Translations under genes and position numbers: made by a program
Part shown: piece by piece, positions 8,371 through 17,468 of the stretch
Numbering within the stretch: the stretch's first letter is position 1
How the letters are laid out: every line of letters begins with the position of its first letter
The notes under the pieces: model-generated
The model's database searches: none
Seen by the model: only the letters and a program-made list of their open reading frames with translations
Told to the model about the DNA's origin: nothing
Origin: Sphingomonas sp.
GTDB lineage: Bacteria > Pseudomonadota > Alphaproteobacteria > Sphingomonadales > Sphingomonadaceae
DNA: 64,000 bases
NCBI GenBank assembly: GCA_021732445.1
Contig: JAKFUZ010000023.1
Span: 51,301 to 115,300, forward strand
Direction of reading: 5' to 3'

Positions 8371-9039
8371 TCAATAATCGGTGCCGCAGCGGCGGTCATA
8401 ATTGTTCTTGCGATCCCAGCACCGCGGGTCAAGCCGGGGGAGGGGCAGGCGGGCGTCGATGCTGATACGACCGGGGAAAGCCTGTTCGCCATAGGGCACG
8501 AGCGCGTTACGCAGTTCGCGCATTCTTGCCACGGCCAGCGTCCAAAGCTCACCGCGGCTGGTGAACAGCGCGTCGCGACCAATTGAGGAAGCCGTCTGGC
8601 AGAAGACATATTGCGCCTGGGTGGTCGAAAAGCTGGAATAAACCTTCGTGCCATATTGGTCGAGCTTGGCTTGGGCGACCTTGGGCGCCTTGTTGGTGCG
8701 CTTGTAATATTTGGCCAGCGTGTCGAGCGCGCCCTGCAACTCGGCCTTATGATCCAGCAGCAGCGCGTTATAGGCGGGCACCGTCAGCAATGTGGGCTCG
8801 AACTGGCATTGCAACGCCGACACGTTGAGCGCGGCGCGCATCGTCCATACCAGGCCGGCGCGCACTTCGGCCGCCGTCGCACCGGGCAGCAAAACCGCTA
8901 TCCCCGGCTCCGCTCCCGTAACGGGGGCGCCGCGCAAATCCGGGTTTTTCAAAAAAAACTGCGCGGCCGCCGGCGCTGCTTGCAGGGTAGCGGCAAGGGC
9001 CAAGACCAAAGACAGAAAGCGTAATCGCACAAGATTCAT
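8371..9039 (-). CDS. Secreted hypothetical protein
   Basis: I do not recognise the family. The 222-residue product starts with a convincing signal peptide (MNLVRLRFLSLVLALAATLQ, then AAPAAAQ as the cleavage region). The mature part has KNPDLRGAPVTGAEPGIAVL, a probably helical middle (residues about 90-150, with LAKYYKRTNKAPKVAQAKL), and a C-terminus with paired cysteines in DPRCWDRKNNYDRRCGTDY. The ATG at 9039 is chosen for the signal peptide, although the frame opens further upstream. It is convergent with queE, with only 27 bases between the stops. Confidence 0.75.
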   Translation of the reverse strand: MNLVRLRFLSLVLALAATLQAAPAAAQFFLKNPDLRGAPVTGAEPGIAVLLPGATAAEVRAGLVWTMRAALNVSALQCQFEPTLLTVPAYNALLLDHKAELQGALDTLAKYYKRTNKAPKVAQAKLDQYGTKVYSSFSTTQAQYVFCQTASSIGRDALFTSRGELWTLAVARMRELRNALVPYGEQAFPGRISIDARLPLPRLDPRCWDRKNNYDRRCGTDY

Positions 9040-9325
9040 CCCATATTGTGGTCGGCGGCCATGCCTGATTGCCGTGTCGGCCCCGTTTGGCGCGGTGGCT
9101 CTGCTAGCACGCGCATCCGGCAGCGCAAACAGGCAGCGCCACTGCCCGATACCGCTTTTGCGGCAGATTGCCGGTGAAGCACGGTCAGAAATGGGTAGCG
9201 AGGTTGCGCGATTGCCGACGTGGGAGAGCGGTGGCACGGGCTGTGTGCGCACGAAATGTCCGCTGCTCGGGCGGTCGAACGATCACCATGGGCTCGCGCG
9301 GTTTCCCGGGTGATGCATGAATCGA
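9040..9325. other. Gene-free stretch
   Basis: About 290 bases between the secreted hypothetical gene and the terminator of the repeat lipoprotein gene. I see no convincing coding frame, RNA gene or repeat. It probably holds the promoter of the secreted protein gene on the minus strand. Confidence 0.5.
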
Positions 9326-9358
9326 AAAAGGCCGCCCCGTTGCCAGGGCGGCCCTTTT
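9326..9358 (-). terminator. Rho-independent terminator of the Met-rich lipoprotein gene
   Basis: On the minus strand an 8-bp GC stem (GGCCGCCC / GGGCGGCC) with a loop of about eight bases is followed by TTTTT. The flanks are also complementary (AAAAA on one side, CTTTT on the other), so the structure could work in both directions. It lies 38 bases past the lipoprotein stop. Confidence 0.8.
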
Positions 9359-9395
9359 GCGTTGGGCCGCTTTCGCCGCCCGCATCAAATGATGC

Positions 9396-9701
9396 TTACT
9401 TCTTCATCGCGTCGTTCGATGCCATGGCATCGTCATGCGCCATCATGGCGTCGTTCGAAGCCATTGCGTCGTTCGAAGCCATCGCGCCGTCATGGGCCAT
9501 CATGGCGTCGTTCGAAGCCATTGCGCCGTCGGTTGCGGTCATGTTGTCAGTCGCCATCGCGTCGGTGCCCATTGCGGCATTTTCGTCGGTGACGGTAGCG
9601 TTTTCGGTCGTTGTCGTCGCGGTCGGCTGGCAAGCCGAAATCATGAGCGCCGCGCCGGCGATCATCGAACCGGCAACGACTTTAGAAATGAGTGCACGCA
9701 T
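9396..9701 (-). CDS. Met-rich repeat lipoprotein
   Basis: This is a small predicted lipoprotein of 101 residues: MRALISKVVAGSMIAGAALM followed by ISAC as lipobox with Cys24. After a Thr-rich stretch (TATTTTENATVTDEN) the rest consists of repeats built on AMASND and AMMAHD. I count 12 Met in the 78 mature residues, with two His and many Asp. The DNA shows matching 18-bp units (9440-9530). The start has a GGGAG Shine-Dalgarno six bases upstream, and a strong terminator follows. Function is unknown; a metal-binding or wall-spanning role is speculation. Confidence 0.8.
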   Translation of the reverse strand: MRALISKVVAGSMIAGAALMISACQPTATTTTENATVTDENAAMGTDAMATDNMTATDGAMASNDAMMAHDGAMASNDAMASNDAMMAHDDAMASNDAMKK

Positions 9702-9790
9702 TTGAAGCTCCCTAGATAATGGATTTGGTTGGTTTGGTGACCTCTTAATACCCAAATCGAGGGGGACATTAGTCGGATATCGCGCCATCC

Positions 9791-10459
9791 TCAAGCCTCG
9801 TTTTGGGCAAAGCGCCCCAATCGGGTAAGAAAATCTTCAAATTCGGCCGCCAGCGCCCTGTCAAACGACGCAAAATCGCTGTTTTTTCCAAGGTCTCGCA
9901 GGCTCGTGACTGGATATTCAGCCAGGCCGCAGGGCACGATTCCATCAAAATCGGCAAGGTCGGGCGCGATATTCACCGCAAAGCCGTGGAGCGTCACCCA
10001 GCGTTTGACGCGAATGCCAATCGCACCGATCTTGGCTTCGGCACCCCCGTCGCGGGTCCATATCCCCACCCGTCCTGGCACCGTAAAAGCATTGACGCCA
10101 AGCCGCGCAAGGGCTGCGACCACCCACTGTTCAACGCTGTGGACGAAATGCCGGACGTCGCGGCCGCGCATGTTGAGATCGAGCATCAGATAGCCGACCC
10201 GCTGCCCCGGCCCATGATAGGTATAACGCCCGCCCCGGCCGGTGGCGAACACGGGAAACCGGGGATCCAGCAGCTCCGCCGGGTCGGCACTTGTGCCTGC
10301 GGTGTAGATGCTGGGGTGTTCAACGAGCCACACCAGCTCGCGCGCCTGCCCTTGCGCAATGGCCGCCGCGCGCGCCGTCATGCGCGACAATGCCTGCGGG
10401 TAGGCGACCGGGGCGGCGGCATGTTCCCAGTCGATTGCCTCGGTTGCACGACGATTCAT
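9791..10459 (-). CDS. lipB: Octanoyltransferase (lipoate synthesis)
   Basis: LipB moves octanoyl groups from acyl carrier protein to lipoyl domains, the first step in making lipoate, which the GcvH in this window needs. The 222-residue product shows the family motifs [39 protein letters not shown], the catalytic Lys in [10 protein letters not shown] and the catalytic Cys in [13 protein letters not shown]. The ATG at 10459 gives the normal length; the frame opens earlier at a likely non-coding position. Confidence 0.95.
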   Translation of the reverse strand: MNRRATEAIDWEHAAAPVAYPQALSRMTARAAAIAQGQARELVWLVEHPSIYTAGTSADPAELLDPRFPVFATGRGGRYTYHGPGQRVGYLMLDLNMRGRDVRHFVHSVEQWVVAALARLGVNAFTVPGRVGIWTRDGGAEAKIGAIGIRVKRWVTLHGFAVNIAPDLADFDGIVPCGLAEYPVTSLRDLGKNSDFASFDRALAAEFEDFLTRLGRFAQNEA

Positions 10460-10573
10460 GGTCGGTGCGATGCCCGCACCCGGCGCTGCATGCAAGCATT
10501 GGCATGGATGGCAGGAATCGGCTAGCACCGCGGGTGGCGGGTGCTACCACCTAGCTTGGTTATTTTGGTTAGG

Positions 10574-11434
10574 ATGGCGATGGCGAGCGTGAACATGAGC
10601 GCGGTGTGGGACCGTACGACCGAGTTTTTGCGCGATTCTGGCGCAAGGCTTGCGCCGCTGGTGTTGCTGCTCATTGTCGCGCCGCTCGCGCTGGGCGGTG
10701 TGCTGACCGCGATCGGCAATGGCATGGCGCCAGGCTCGCGGCAGGGGGTGCAGGCGCTGACAATCGGCCTTAGCTTTGTCAGCATGTGGGGGCAGCTTGC
10801 CATTGCGGCAATGGTCACCGGCCTTGCCCCGTCGTCGCAACGCGCCGGCGCTCTGGGGCTTGCGCGGCTGCCAAAGATGATCGGGGCGTCGCTGCTCCTG
10901 GGCGCGGCGATCCTGCTGCTGCTGGCGCCGGTGCTTGTCGCGCTGCTGCGGTCGGGTACGGATCTGGCGATGCTCGGGTCCGGCGATCCGGCGCTGGTGC
11001 AGCTTGCCATGCGGGCCATTCCGCCGGCCTATGTCTGGTTCATGGTGCTCTGGTCGCTGGCTGCGCTGGGCGTGATATTGTGGGCCTCCGTCCGCCTCAG
11101 CCTGTTGCTGCCGGTTGTCGCCGCCGAGAATCTGCTGCTCGGCGCGTTTCGGCGCAGCTTTGCGATAACCCGCGGCCTTGCGCTCAAGATTTTTGGCGTC
11201 TTTGTGCTGCTGGCCGTGGTGAGCAACATCGCGCAGCTTGCCGCCAAGGCGGTTTTCGGCACGGTGTTCGCGCTGTTGGGCGGCGGGACGGACCCGCTGA
11301 GCCTTGGCAGTCTGGTGACGACGTTGCTCGTGGCGACGATAAGCGCGGCTTTCGTCATGCTGTCGGCCGCTTTTCTGAGCAACCTCTATCTTGCCGCGCG
11401 CGGCGGGGCGGCAACCGACACGCTCGCCGGATGA
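10574..11434 (+). CDS. Multipass membrane protein, unknown function
   Basis: This is an integral membrane protein of about 286 residues with some six hydrophobic segments, for example LAPLVLLLIVAPLALGGVL near the N-terminus and IFGVFVLLAVVSNIAQLAA in the C-terminal half. The region LLLPVVAAENLLLGAFRRSF resembles the membrane domain found beside glycerophosphodiester phosphodiesterases, but I cannot assign it firmly. The start is uncertain: ATGs at 10574, 10580 and 10595 are all possible. It overlaps the next gene by four bases (ATGA) and shares its general design, so the two are probably co-translated. Confidence 0.75.
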   Translation: MAMASVNMSAVWDRTTEFLRDSGARLAPLVLLLIVAPLALGGVLTAIGNGMAPGSRQGVQALTIGLSFVSMWGQLAIAAMVTGLAPSSQRAGALGLARLPKMIGASLLLGAAILLLLAPVLVALLRSGTDLAMLGSGDPALVQLAMRAIPPAYVWFMVLWSLAALGVILWASVRLSLLLPVVAAENLLLGAFRRSFAITRGLALKIFGVFVLLAVVSNIAQLAAKAVFGTVFALLGGGTDPLSLGSLVTTLLVATISAAFVMLSAAFLSNLYLAARGGAATDTLAG

Positions 11435-12180
11435 AAATCACGCTTGGTGGCGTGTTGGCCGGCGCATGGCGCCTGGCGCGGCGTGATGCCGCGGTGTTGC
11501 TGCCGGTCGCGGCACTGTTTCTGTTTGTGCCAACGCTTGCGATGCTGCTGCTTATGCCGGCTCCGCCGCTCGCGCCGGGTGCCGGTGCAAGCGAGGAGCA
11601 ATTGTCGCTGTTTGTACGGGCCTATGGCGACTGGCTGGTGGCTAATGCCCCGGCATTTGGCGCAGGTGCTGGCTGTTCGCTGATGGGCAGTGCGACGCTG
11701 GCCGCTTTTTACCTTGACGCGCAGGCGCAAAATCTGGGCGAGGCGCTCGCCCGCGCCGTGGCGCTGCTGCCCCGCTTTGTGCTGGCCGGGCTGATCGTTG
11801 GCGTTCCCACCTTTGTTGGGGCGTGGCTGTTTGTGGTGCCGGGGCTGTATGTGATGGGCCGGACGATGCTGGCCGGGCCGATTCTGGTGGCCGAGCGCCC
11901 GGTATCAGCGCTTGGCGCCGTGCTGGCGAGCGTGCAGCGCACGCGCGGCCATGGCCTGATGCTGACGGCGCTGTCGGCCGCGCTGCTGCTGGCGGGGCAA
12001 CTCCTCCCGCTGCCGTTTTTGGCGATGGTGCAGTCGCTTGGCGAGGCCCATGCGGGCAACCCGGTGGTGGTTGCCTTGCTGTCCGTCGCAGCCGCAATAT
12101 GCTCGGCGGCGGCGGCGCTTGCGACTATTCTCGCGCGCGTCTGGCTGTACCGGGTGCTGGTGCCGTCAGGCAGCCGCTAG
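11431..12180 (+). CDS. Multipass membrane protein, partner of the preceding gene
   Basis: The 249-residue product has five or six hydrophobic segments. It starts MKITLGGVLAGAWRLARRDA, directly followed by VLLPVAALFLFVPTLAMLLL. The segment GLYVMGRTMLAGPILVAERP followed by SALGAVLASVQRTRGHG parallels the AAENLLLGAFRRSFAITRG of the preceding gene, suggesting that the two are distant paralogues. No catalytic motif is visible. The ATG overlaps the upstream stop. The gene is convergent with hemF, with six bases between the stops. Confidence 0.75.
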   Translation: MKITLGGVLAGAWRLARRDAAVLLPVAALFLFVPTLAMLLLMPAPPLAPGAGASEEQLSLFVRAYGDWLVANAPAFGAGAGCSLMGSATLAAFYLDAQAQNLGEALARAVALLPRFVLAGLIVGVPTFVGAWLFVVPGLYVMGRTMLAGPILVAERPVSALGAVLASVQRTRGHGLMLTALSAALLLAGQLLPLPFLAMVQSLGEAHAGNPVVVALLSVAAAICSAAAALATILARVWLYRVLVPSGSR

Positions 12181-12186
12181 GCCGCG

Positions 12187-13029
12187 TCAACTCCAGGTCG
12201 CGCGGGGCGGCAGGCTCATGAGGATCGCGTCGATGTTGCCGCCGGTTTTCAGCCCGAACAGGGTGCCCCGGTCGTACACCAGGTTAAATTCGGCATAGCG
12301 GCCGCGCCATTCAAGCATCTGCGATTCGTCGGCCGCGGTGAAAGGCGCGGCCATGCGGCGGCGCACGATGCGGGGATAAGCGTCGAGGAACGCGCGGCCA
12401 ACGGCTTGGGTAAACGCCAGGTTGGCCGCGAAATCACCCTCCAGATGGTCGTAGAAAATGCCGCCGACGCCCCGGTGCACGTGCCGGTGCGGGATGTAGA
12501 AATACTCTTCGGCCCATTTCTTGAAGCGCTCGTGATAATCGGCTCCATGCGCGTCGCAGGCGCGCTTCAGGGTTGCGTGGAAATCTGCGGTGTCCTCGGC
12601 AATCGGCAGTGGCGGGTTGAGGTCTGCGCCGCCGCCAAACCAGCGCTTGGTGGTGACAAGGAAGCGCGTGTTCATGTGCACGGCGGGCACGTGTGGATTG
12701 GCCATGTGGGCAACCAGGCTGATGCCGGTTGCAAAAAAGCTCGGGTCGTCGCCCGCACCGTGGATCGACTTGGCGAAATCGCCCTCGAAAGTCCCGCCGA
12801 CGGTGGAGACATTGACGCCGACTTTTTCGAACACCTGCCCCTTCATTACCCCGCGCACGCCGCCGCCGCCCGGCGCGCCGGAAGGGTCGGTGCGGTCCCA
12901 CGCGGTATATTCAAAGCCGGCGCCCGATCCGGCCTCGCGCTCGATGGCTTCAAACTCGGCACAGATCATGTCGCGCAACTGTTCGAACCAGGCGCGGGCC
13001 TGTGTCTGTTCCTCGTCCATCGCCATCAT
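12187..13029 (-). CDS. hemF: Oxygen-dependent coproporphyrinogen III oxidase
   Basis: HemF decarboxylates coproporphyrinogen III to protoporphyrinogen IX in aerobic haem synthesis, matching the respiratory genes nearby. The 280-residue product contains GGGVRGVMKGQVFEKVGVN, STVGGTFE, MNTRFLVT, RWFGGGADLNPP, FYIPHRHVHRGVGGIFYDHL and YAEFNLVYDRGTLFGLKTGG, all family hallmarks. The ATG at 13029 is chosen: it overlaps the trmL stop (ATGA) and has GGAGG nine bases upstream, whereas the ATG at 13038 directly abuts that Shine-Dalgarno. Confidence 0.96.
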   Translation of the reverse strand: MMAMDEEQTQARAWFEQLRDMICAEFEAIEREAGSGAGFEYTAWDRTDPSGAPGGGGVRGVMKGQVFEKVGVNVSTVGGTFEGDFAKSIHGAGDDPSFFATGISLVAHMANPHVPAVHMNTRFLVTTKRWFGGGADLNPPLPIAEDTADFHATLKRACDAHGADYHERFKKWAEEYFYIPHRHVHRGVGGIFYDHLEGDFAANLAFTQAVGRAFLDAYPRIVRRRMAAPFTAADESQMLEWRGRYAEFNLVYDRGTLFGLKTGGNIDAILMSLPPRATWS

Positions 13030-13487
13030 TGCGGCCATCCTCCCGTTTGTCTCAATGCCTCGCCCAGTACCATTGCCGCTGCGACCGCGACATTCAAGGA
13101 CCGCCGCCCGGCGACGAGCGGAATCGCGACGCGCAGGTCGGCGCGTGCATGGACGTTTTCGGGCACACCGCTGGACTCGGCGCCGAACAGCAATGTGTCG
13201 CCGGCCTCGAAGCGCGCCTGCGGTAACCGCGTTGCTCCCTTCGTTGTGAGAAGCACGATTCGACCCGGCACCCATGCCTCGAACGCTGCCCAATCGGCAT
13301 GGCGGGCGATGTCGGCCTGCGCGGCATAATCCATGCCGGCCCGCGCTAATGCCCGGTCCGAATAGGCAAAACCCATCGGCTCGATCAGGTCTATGGGCAC
13401 ATTGAGACAGGCACCCATCCGCAAGATTGTGCCCACATTTCCCGCGATATCGGGCCGAAACAGGGCAAGGCGCAAGGCGGGCGTCAT
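13026..13487 (-). CDS. trmL: tRNA (cytidine(34)-2'-O)-methyltransferase, SPOUT family
   Basis: TrmL methylates the wobble ribose of tRNA-Leu. The 153-residue protein is the usual length. It has the SPOUT knot motifs: LFRPDIAGNVGTILRMGACL at the N-terminus, LFGAESSGVP, and the C-terminal VAIPLVAGRRSLNVAVAAAM. The ATG at 13487 (MTPALRLALF) is preferred over an in-frame TTG 36 bases upstream. It is coupled to hemF by a four-base overlap and is divergent from the cytochrome bc1 operon. Confidence 0.93.
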   Translation of the reverse strand: MTPALRLALFRPDIAGNVGTILRMGACLNVPIDLIEPMGFAYSDRALARAGMDYAAQADIARHADWAAFEAWVPGRIVLLTTKGATRLPQARFEAGDTLLFGAESSGVPENVHARADLRVAIPLVAGRRSLNVAVAAAMVLGEALRQTGGWPQ

Positions 13488-13662
13488 TTGCTGGTGGTAG
13501 CGTGTGAGGGCCGCCCGGCTCAATCCCGCTAAATTGCTGTTGGCAAAATGACCACGCGGCGGCTATCAGGCCGCCAGCCACCGCTTTGCGCGGTCGGCTC
13601 GGCGCGTCCAACTGCCCCGTGGGCATCTGGCCGCCCAGGTTTCGATGTGCAAAGGCAAGTGG

Positions 13663-14247
13663 ATGGCAACCGTTCAAGACGCGATTCCCGCAGGCGATAT
13701 GCCAAATGGCGCTCATGACGATGAAGGCGAACCGCGCCGTCGTGATTTTCTGAGCTATGCGGCGCTGTCGTTTGGCGCCGCAGGCGTTGGCGCGGTGCTG
13801 TTGCCGCTGGTCAACCAGATGAACCCTTCAGCCGATGTGCTGGCGGAATCGTCGACCGATATCGACCTGTCGGCCATCGAACCCGGTCAGGCGATCAAAG
13901 CATTCTTTCGCAAGCAGCCATTGTTTGTGCGCAACCTGACGCCGGCTGAAATTGCGGCGGCGGACAAGGTGGATGTGGCGACCCTGCGCGATCCCCAGAC
14001 GCTTGAACAGCGGACCCAGGCGGGCAAGAAGAACTGGCTTATCACGCTGGGCGTCTGCACGCATCTTGGGTGCGTGCCGCTGGGCGCGGGCGAGGGCGAA
14101 GTGCGCGGCGAATATGGCGGTTATTTCTGCCCGTGCCATGGCTCGGTATACGACACAGCAGCGCGCATCCGCAAAGGCCCGGCGCCTTACAATCTGGCGG
14201 TGCCGGAGTATAAATTTAATTCAGACACCAGTGTAACCGTCGGTTGA
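13663..14247 (+). CDS. petA: Ubiquinol-cytochrome c reductase Rieske iron-sulfur subunit
   Basis: This is the 2Fe-2S subunit of the cytochrome bc1 complex, which passes electrons from ubiquinol to cytochrome c1. The 194-residue protein has a Tat-type N-terminus ([20 protein letters not shown]) that stays as a membrane anchor. The cluster ligands are in [12 protein letters not shown] and [10 protein letters not shown] (two Cys and two His). The ATG at 13663 ([12 protein letters not shown]) fits the family start. It is the first gene of a petA-petB-petC operon. Confidence 0.96.
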   Translation: MATVQDAIPAGDMPNGAHDDEGEPRRRDFLSYAALSFGAAGVGAVLLPLVNQMNPSADVLAESSTDIDLSAIEPGQAIKAFFRKQPLFVRNLTPAEIAAADKVDVATLRDPQTLEQRTQAGKKNWLITLGVCTHLGCVPLGAGEGEVRGEYGGYFCPCHGSVYDTAARIRKGPAPYNLAVPEYKFNSDTSVTVG

Positions 14248-14257
14248 GGTCAGCATC

Positions 14258-15535
14258 ATGAGCTTCCCCTGGGCAAAGCATTACGAGCCAAAAGCACCGC
14301 TGATGAAGTGGCTGGACGACCGGCTGCCGCTGCCGCGCTTCATTTTTGATGCGGTCGGGGCCGGGTATCCGGTGCCGCGCAACCTGAATTATTTCTGGAA
14401 TTTCGGTGCGCTTGCCGGGGTTGCGCTGGTTATCCAGATCGTAACCGGCATCGTGCTGGCGATGCATTATGCCGCCAATGGCGCCATTGCCTTCGACTCG
14501 GTCGAGCATATCATGCGGGATGTGAACTCGGGGTGGCTGCTGCGTTATGCGCACGCAACCGGGGCCTCGATGTTCTTCATCGTGGTGTATACGCACATTG
14601 GCCGCGGGCTTTATTACGGCTCGTATAAAGCGCCGCGCGAGATGATCTGGCTGCTGGGCGTGGTCATTTTCCTGCTCATGATGGCAACCGCCTTCATGGG
14701 CTATGTGCTGCCCTGGGGGCAGATGAGCTTTTGGGGCGCGCAGGTAATCACCGGCTTTTTCTCGGCAATCCCGCTGGTTGGCGAATCGATCCGCATCTGG
14801 CTGCTCGGCGGGTTTGCGCCAGACGATGCCGCGCTTAACCGCTTCTTTTCGCTGCATTATCTGCTGCCATTTGTCATTCTGGGTGTCATCATTCTGCACG
14901 TCTGGGCGCTGCACATTCCAGGGTCTAGCAACCCGACCGGTGTTGAAGTGAAGGGCGAGCAGGACACGGTACCCTTTCACCCTTATTACACCGCAAAGGA
15001 TGGTTTCGGGCTCGGCGTGTTCCTCACTATCTTTGCGTTCATTTTGTTCTTCTACCCCAACGTGCTGGGCCATCCGGACAATTACATTCCGGCCAACCCG
15101 ATCTCAACGCCTGCGCACATTGTGCCGGAATGGTATTTCCTGCCATTTTACGCGATTTTGAAGTCCTTCACGGTGGATTTCTTGTTGCTGCCTGCCAAGC
15201 TGTGGGGCGTGCTGGCGATGTTCGGGTCGATCCTGCTGCTGTTCTTCCTGCCCTGGCTCGACACGTCGCCGGTGCGGTCGTCGAGCTTCCGCCCTACGTA
15301 CCGGGTGTTTCTGGTGATCCTGCTCGTCGACGTGCTGGCGCTTGGCTATGCAGGTGGTGCTGAACCAACGGCGCGTAACGTCATCATCGGGCAGGTCGCG
15401 GCGATCTATTATTTTGCGCACTTCCTCATCATCCTGCCGATCGTGTCGGCGATGGAAGCGCCGCGCAAATTGCCAAATTCCATTACCGAAGCGGTGCTCA
15501 GCAAGCACGGTGCCGCGGCAGTTCCGGCCGAATAA
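14258..15535 (+). CDS. petB: Cytochrome b of the bc1 complex
   Basis: This is the haem-b subunit carrying both quinone sites. It is a 425-residue polytopic protein with eight predicted helices. Visible are [40 protein letters not shown] with haem-ligand His, [19 protein letters not shown] (Qo site), [20 protein letters not shown] with the second His pair, and [14 protein letters not shown] (the PEWY Qo loop). It follows petA by ten bases. Confidence 0.97.
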   Translation: MSFPWAKHYEPKAPLMKWLDDRLPLPRFIFDAVGAGYPVPRNLNYFWNFGALAGVALVIQIVTGIVLAMHYAANGAIAFDSVEHIMRDVNSGWLLRYAHATGASMFFIVVYTHIGRGLYYGSYKAPREMIWLLGVVIFLLMMATAFMGYVLPWGQMSFWGAQVITGFFSAIPLVGESIRIWLLGGFAPDDAALNRFFSLHYLLPFVILGVIILHVWALHIPGSSNPTGVEVKGEQDTVPFHPYYTAKDGFGLGVFLTIFAFILFFYPNVLGHPDNYIPANPISTPAHIVPEWYFLPFYAILKSFTVDFLLLPAKLWGVLAMFGSILLLFFLPWLDTSPVRSSSFRPTYRVFLVILLVDVLALGYAGGAEPTARNVIIGQVAAIYYFAHFLIILPIVSAMEAPRKLPNSITEAVLSKHGAAAVPAE

Positions 15536-15546
15536 GGGATACACGC

Positions 15547-16365
15547 ATGGTTCGGTTTATTTCCCCGCTGGTTGGCGCTGCCTTTGTCATAGCGCTGCTG
15601 CTTGGCCTGTTCGGCAGCCTCAAGGGCGTGATCTACGATCCGGCTGTGCCGACGGCCGCCGAGGAATTTCACCTCGCGCCCAAGGAGCTGGCGCTGGCCA
15701 GCAACGGCATGACCGGCAATTTCAATTACCGGCAAGTGCAGCGCGGCTTTCAGGTTTACAAGGAAGTGTGCTCGGCGTGCCATTCGCTAAGCCGTGTCGC
15801 GTTTCGCGACCTGACGAAGATCGGCTATTCGCAGGCCGAGGTAAAGAAAATCGCGGCCGACTGGGGCGCCAAGCAGTCTGTGCAGGATCCCAAGTCCGGC
15901 GACCGCACCGAGCGTGACAACCTGCCGGCCGATCATTTTCCGAAAGTCTATTATCCGGGCCTGGGCAACCCGCCAGACCTGTCGCTCATCACCAAGGCCC
16001 GGCATGACGGCGCCGCCTATGTCTATTCGCTGTTGACCGGTTATGCCGAGCAGCCCGCTGAGCTGCTCAAGAAATTCCCGGACGCAAAGACGCCGGACGG
16101 CCTGTATTACAACCCCTATTTCGCTACTCTCAACCTGGCGATGCCAGCCCCGCTGACCAGCGACGGCCAGGTAACCTATACCGATGGCACGGCCTCGACT
16201 GTGAAGCAGAACGCCACCGATGTGGCGGCGTTCCTGGTATGGGCTGCAGAGCCTGAGCTGGCCGCGCGCCACGCAACCGGCTTTGCAACGCTCATCTTCC
16301 TGATTATCGGCACGATGTTGGCTTATGGTGCCTATCGCACCGTGTGGCGGAACGTGAAGCATTGA
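15547..16365 (+). CDS. petC: Cytochrome c1
   Basis: This is the c-type haem subunit of the bc1 complex. The 272-residue product has an N-terminal hydrophobic signal (FISPLVGAAFVIALLLGLFG), the haem-binding CSACH in VCSACHSLSRVAFRDL, the axial-ligand region around NLAMPAPLTSDGQVTYTDGT, and a C-terminal membrane anchor (FATLIFLIIGTMLAYGAYRT). An AGGGA Shine-Dalgarno precedes the ATG. It is the last bc1 gene and runs directly into apt. Confidence 0.96.
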   Translation: MVRFISPLVGAAFVIALLLGLFGSLKGVIYDPAVPTAAEEFHLAPKELALASNGMTGNFNYRQVQRGFQVYKEVCSACHSLSRVAFRDLTKIGYSQAEVKKIAADWGAKQSVQDPKSGDRTERDNLPADHFPKVYYPGLGNPPDLSLITKARHDGAAYVYSLLTGYAEQPAELLKKFPDAKTPDGLYYNPYFATLNLAMPAPLTSDGQVTYTDGTASTVKQNATDVAAFLVWAAEPELAARHATGFATLIFLIIGTMLAYGAYRTVWRNVKH

Positions 16366-16373
16366 GCAGCATC

Positions 16374-16913
16374 GTGGCCGCCGCCAATGATGATCTGAAG
16401 GCAAAAATCCGCACCATTGCGGATTTTCCCAAGCCCGGCATCATGTTCCGGGACATCACCACGCTGCTGCTTGACCCGCAAGGTCTGGCGAGCACGGTGG
16501 AGCGGATGGTGGCCGCGGTCGATGGCGAGGTCGATCTGGTAGCGGGGATTGAGGCGCGCGGGTTTCTGTTCGCCGCCGCCATTGCCGTGCCGCTGGGTGC
16601 AGGCGTGCTGCTTATCCGCAAGGACGGCAAGCTGCCGGGCGCGACAATCGCGGAAGATTATGCGCTGGAATATGGCACCGACCGGATCACCATGCACGAA
16701 GACGCGCTCGTGCCCGGCCAGCGGGTGCTGCTGATCGACGACCTCATCGCAACCGGCGGCACCGCGCGCGCTGCGATCCGCCTGCTGCGCAAGGCAGGGG
16801 CCGAAGTAACGCACGCGCAGTTCGTCGTCGACCTGCCCGAGCTGGGCGGGGCCGATGCTCTGCGTGGTGATGGCATCGCGGTGTCGTCTCTGGTGGCGTT
16901 CGAAGGGCATTGA
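16374..16913 (+). CDS. apt: Adenine phosphoribosyltransferase
   Basis: Apt salvages adenine to AMP with PRPP. The 179-residue form starts at a GTG at 16374 and matches the family's usual length; alternative starts are a TTG at 16362, which overlaps the petC stop, and a GTG at 16344 inside petC. The motifs DFPKPGIMFRDITTLL near the N-terminus, GIEARGFLFAAAIA, and the PRPP loop VLLIDDLIATGGTARA are complete. It follows petC closely and is probably co-transcribed. Confidence 0.93.
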   Translation: MAAANDDLKAKIRTIADFPKPGIMFRDITTLLLDPQGLASTVERMVAAVDGEVDLVAGIEARGFLFAAAIAVPLGAGVLLIRKDGKLPGATIAEDYALEYGTDRITMHEDALVPGQRVLLIDDLIATGGTARAAIRLLRKAGAEVTHAQFVVDLPELGGADALRGDGIAVSSLVAFEGH

Positions 16914-16971
16914 GGGCACCAAGGGCGGGCCGGCGGGCATAAGCTGCCAGCGTCCGACATAGTGTTGCCGA

Positions 16972-17430
16972 TCAGCTCGCCGGATCGGCCGGCCGCGTTC
17001 GGATAAGGCCAATCGACGTCATCGTCATGACGACGTCGCCATGCTGGTTGAACACCGTCACGGTGCTGCGATAGCTGCCCATTTCGGGCCGGCTTTTGGA
17101 CGGTCGCTTGTCGATCACGCAGGTTTCGACGCTCAGCGTATCGCCGGGATAGACTGGCTTTAGCCAACGTAGTTCATCGACGCCCGGAGATCCCAGCCCG
17201 GCCTGCGTGTTGGCCTTCAGATTGTCGACCAGCATCACCATGGTCATCGCACAACTGTGCCAGCCACTTGCTGAAAGCCTGCCGAAATGGGTTTGAGCGG
17301 CCGCCTCGTCGGACAGGTGAAAGGGTTGCGGATCATATCTTGAGGCAAAGTCGATCACCTCGTCGCGCGTCACCGCATAGCAGCCAAACCGCTGGACGGC
17401 GCCGATTTCAATGTCTTCGAAATATTTCAC
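16972..17430 (-). CDS. MaoC-like (hot-dog fold) dehydratase
   Basis: This is a 152-residue single-domain MaoC/R-hydratase-like protein, probably acting on an acyl-CoA or related thioester. The catalytic region is visible: SRYDPQPFHLSDEAA (Asp and His), then THFGRLSASGWHSCAMTM. The tail has LKPVYPGDTLSVETCV and GDVVMTMTSIGLIRTR, both typical. It begins with GTG, giving MKYFEDIEIGAVQRFG. The substrate cannot be told. The gene is convergent with apt. Confidence 0.88.
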   Translation of the reverse strand: MKYFEDIEIGAVQRFGCYAVTRDEVIDFASRYDPQPFHLSDEAAAQTHFGRLSASGWHSCAMTMVMLVDNLKANTQAGLGSPGVDELRWLKPVYPGDTLSVETCVIDKRPSKSRPEMGSYRSTVTVFNQHGDVVMTMTSIGLIRTRPADPAS

Positions 17431-17468
17431 GTGACTAGTGTTGGTGGTGCCGCCGCGCTTGGCAAGCG

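Noticed and set aside
9185..9388. Small minus-strand frame of 67 codons
   Set aside because: It crosses a strong terminator hairpin and shows no protein-like features.
9400..9560. Regularly spaced repeats suggestive of a CRISPR array
   Set aside because: The units are 18 bp, contiguous without spacers, and encode in-frame AMASND/AMMAHD repeats of a lipoprotein.
13030..13716. Long N-terminal extension of hemF in an open frame
   Set aside because: The extension lies antisense or out of frame to trmL coding DNA and has no HemF homology; a good ribosome binding site supports the start at 13029.
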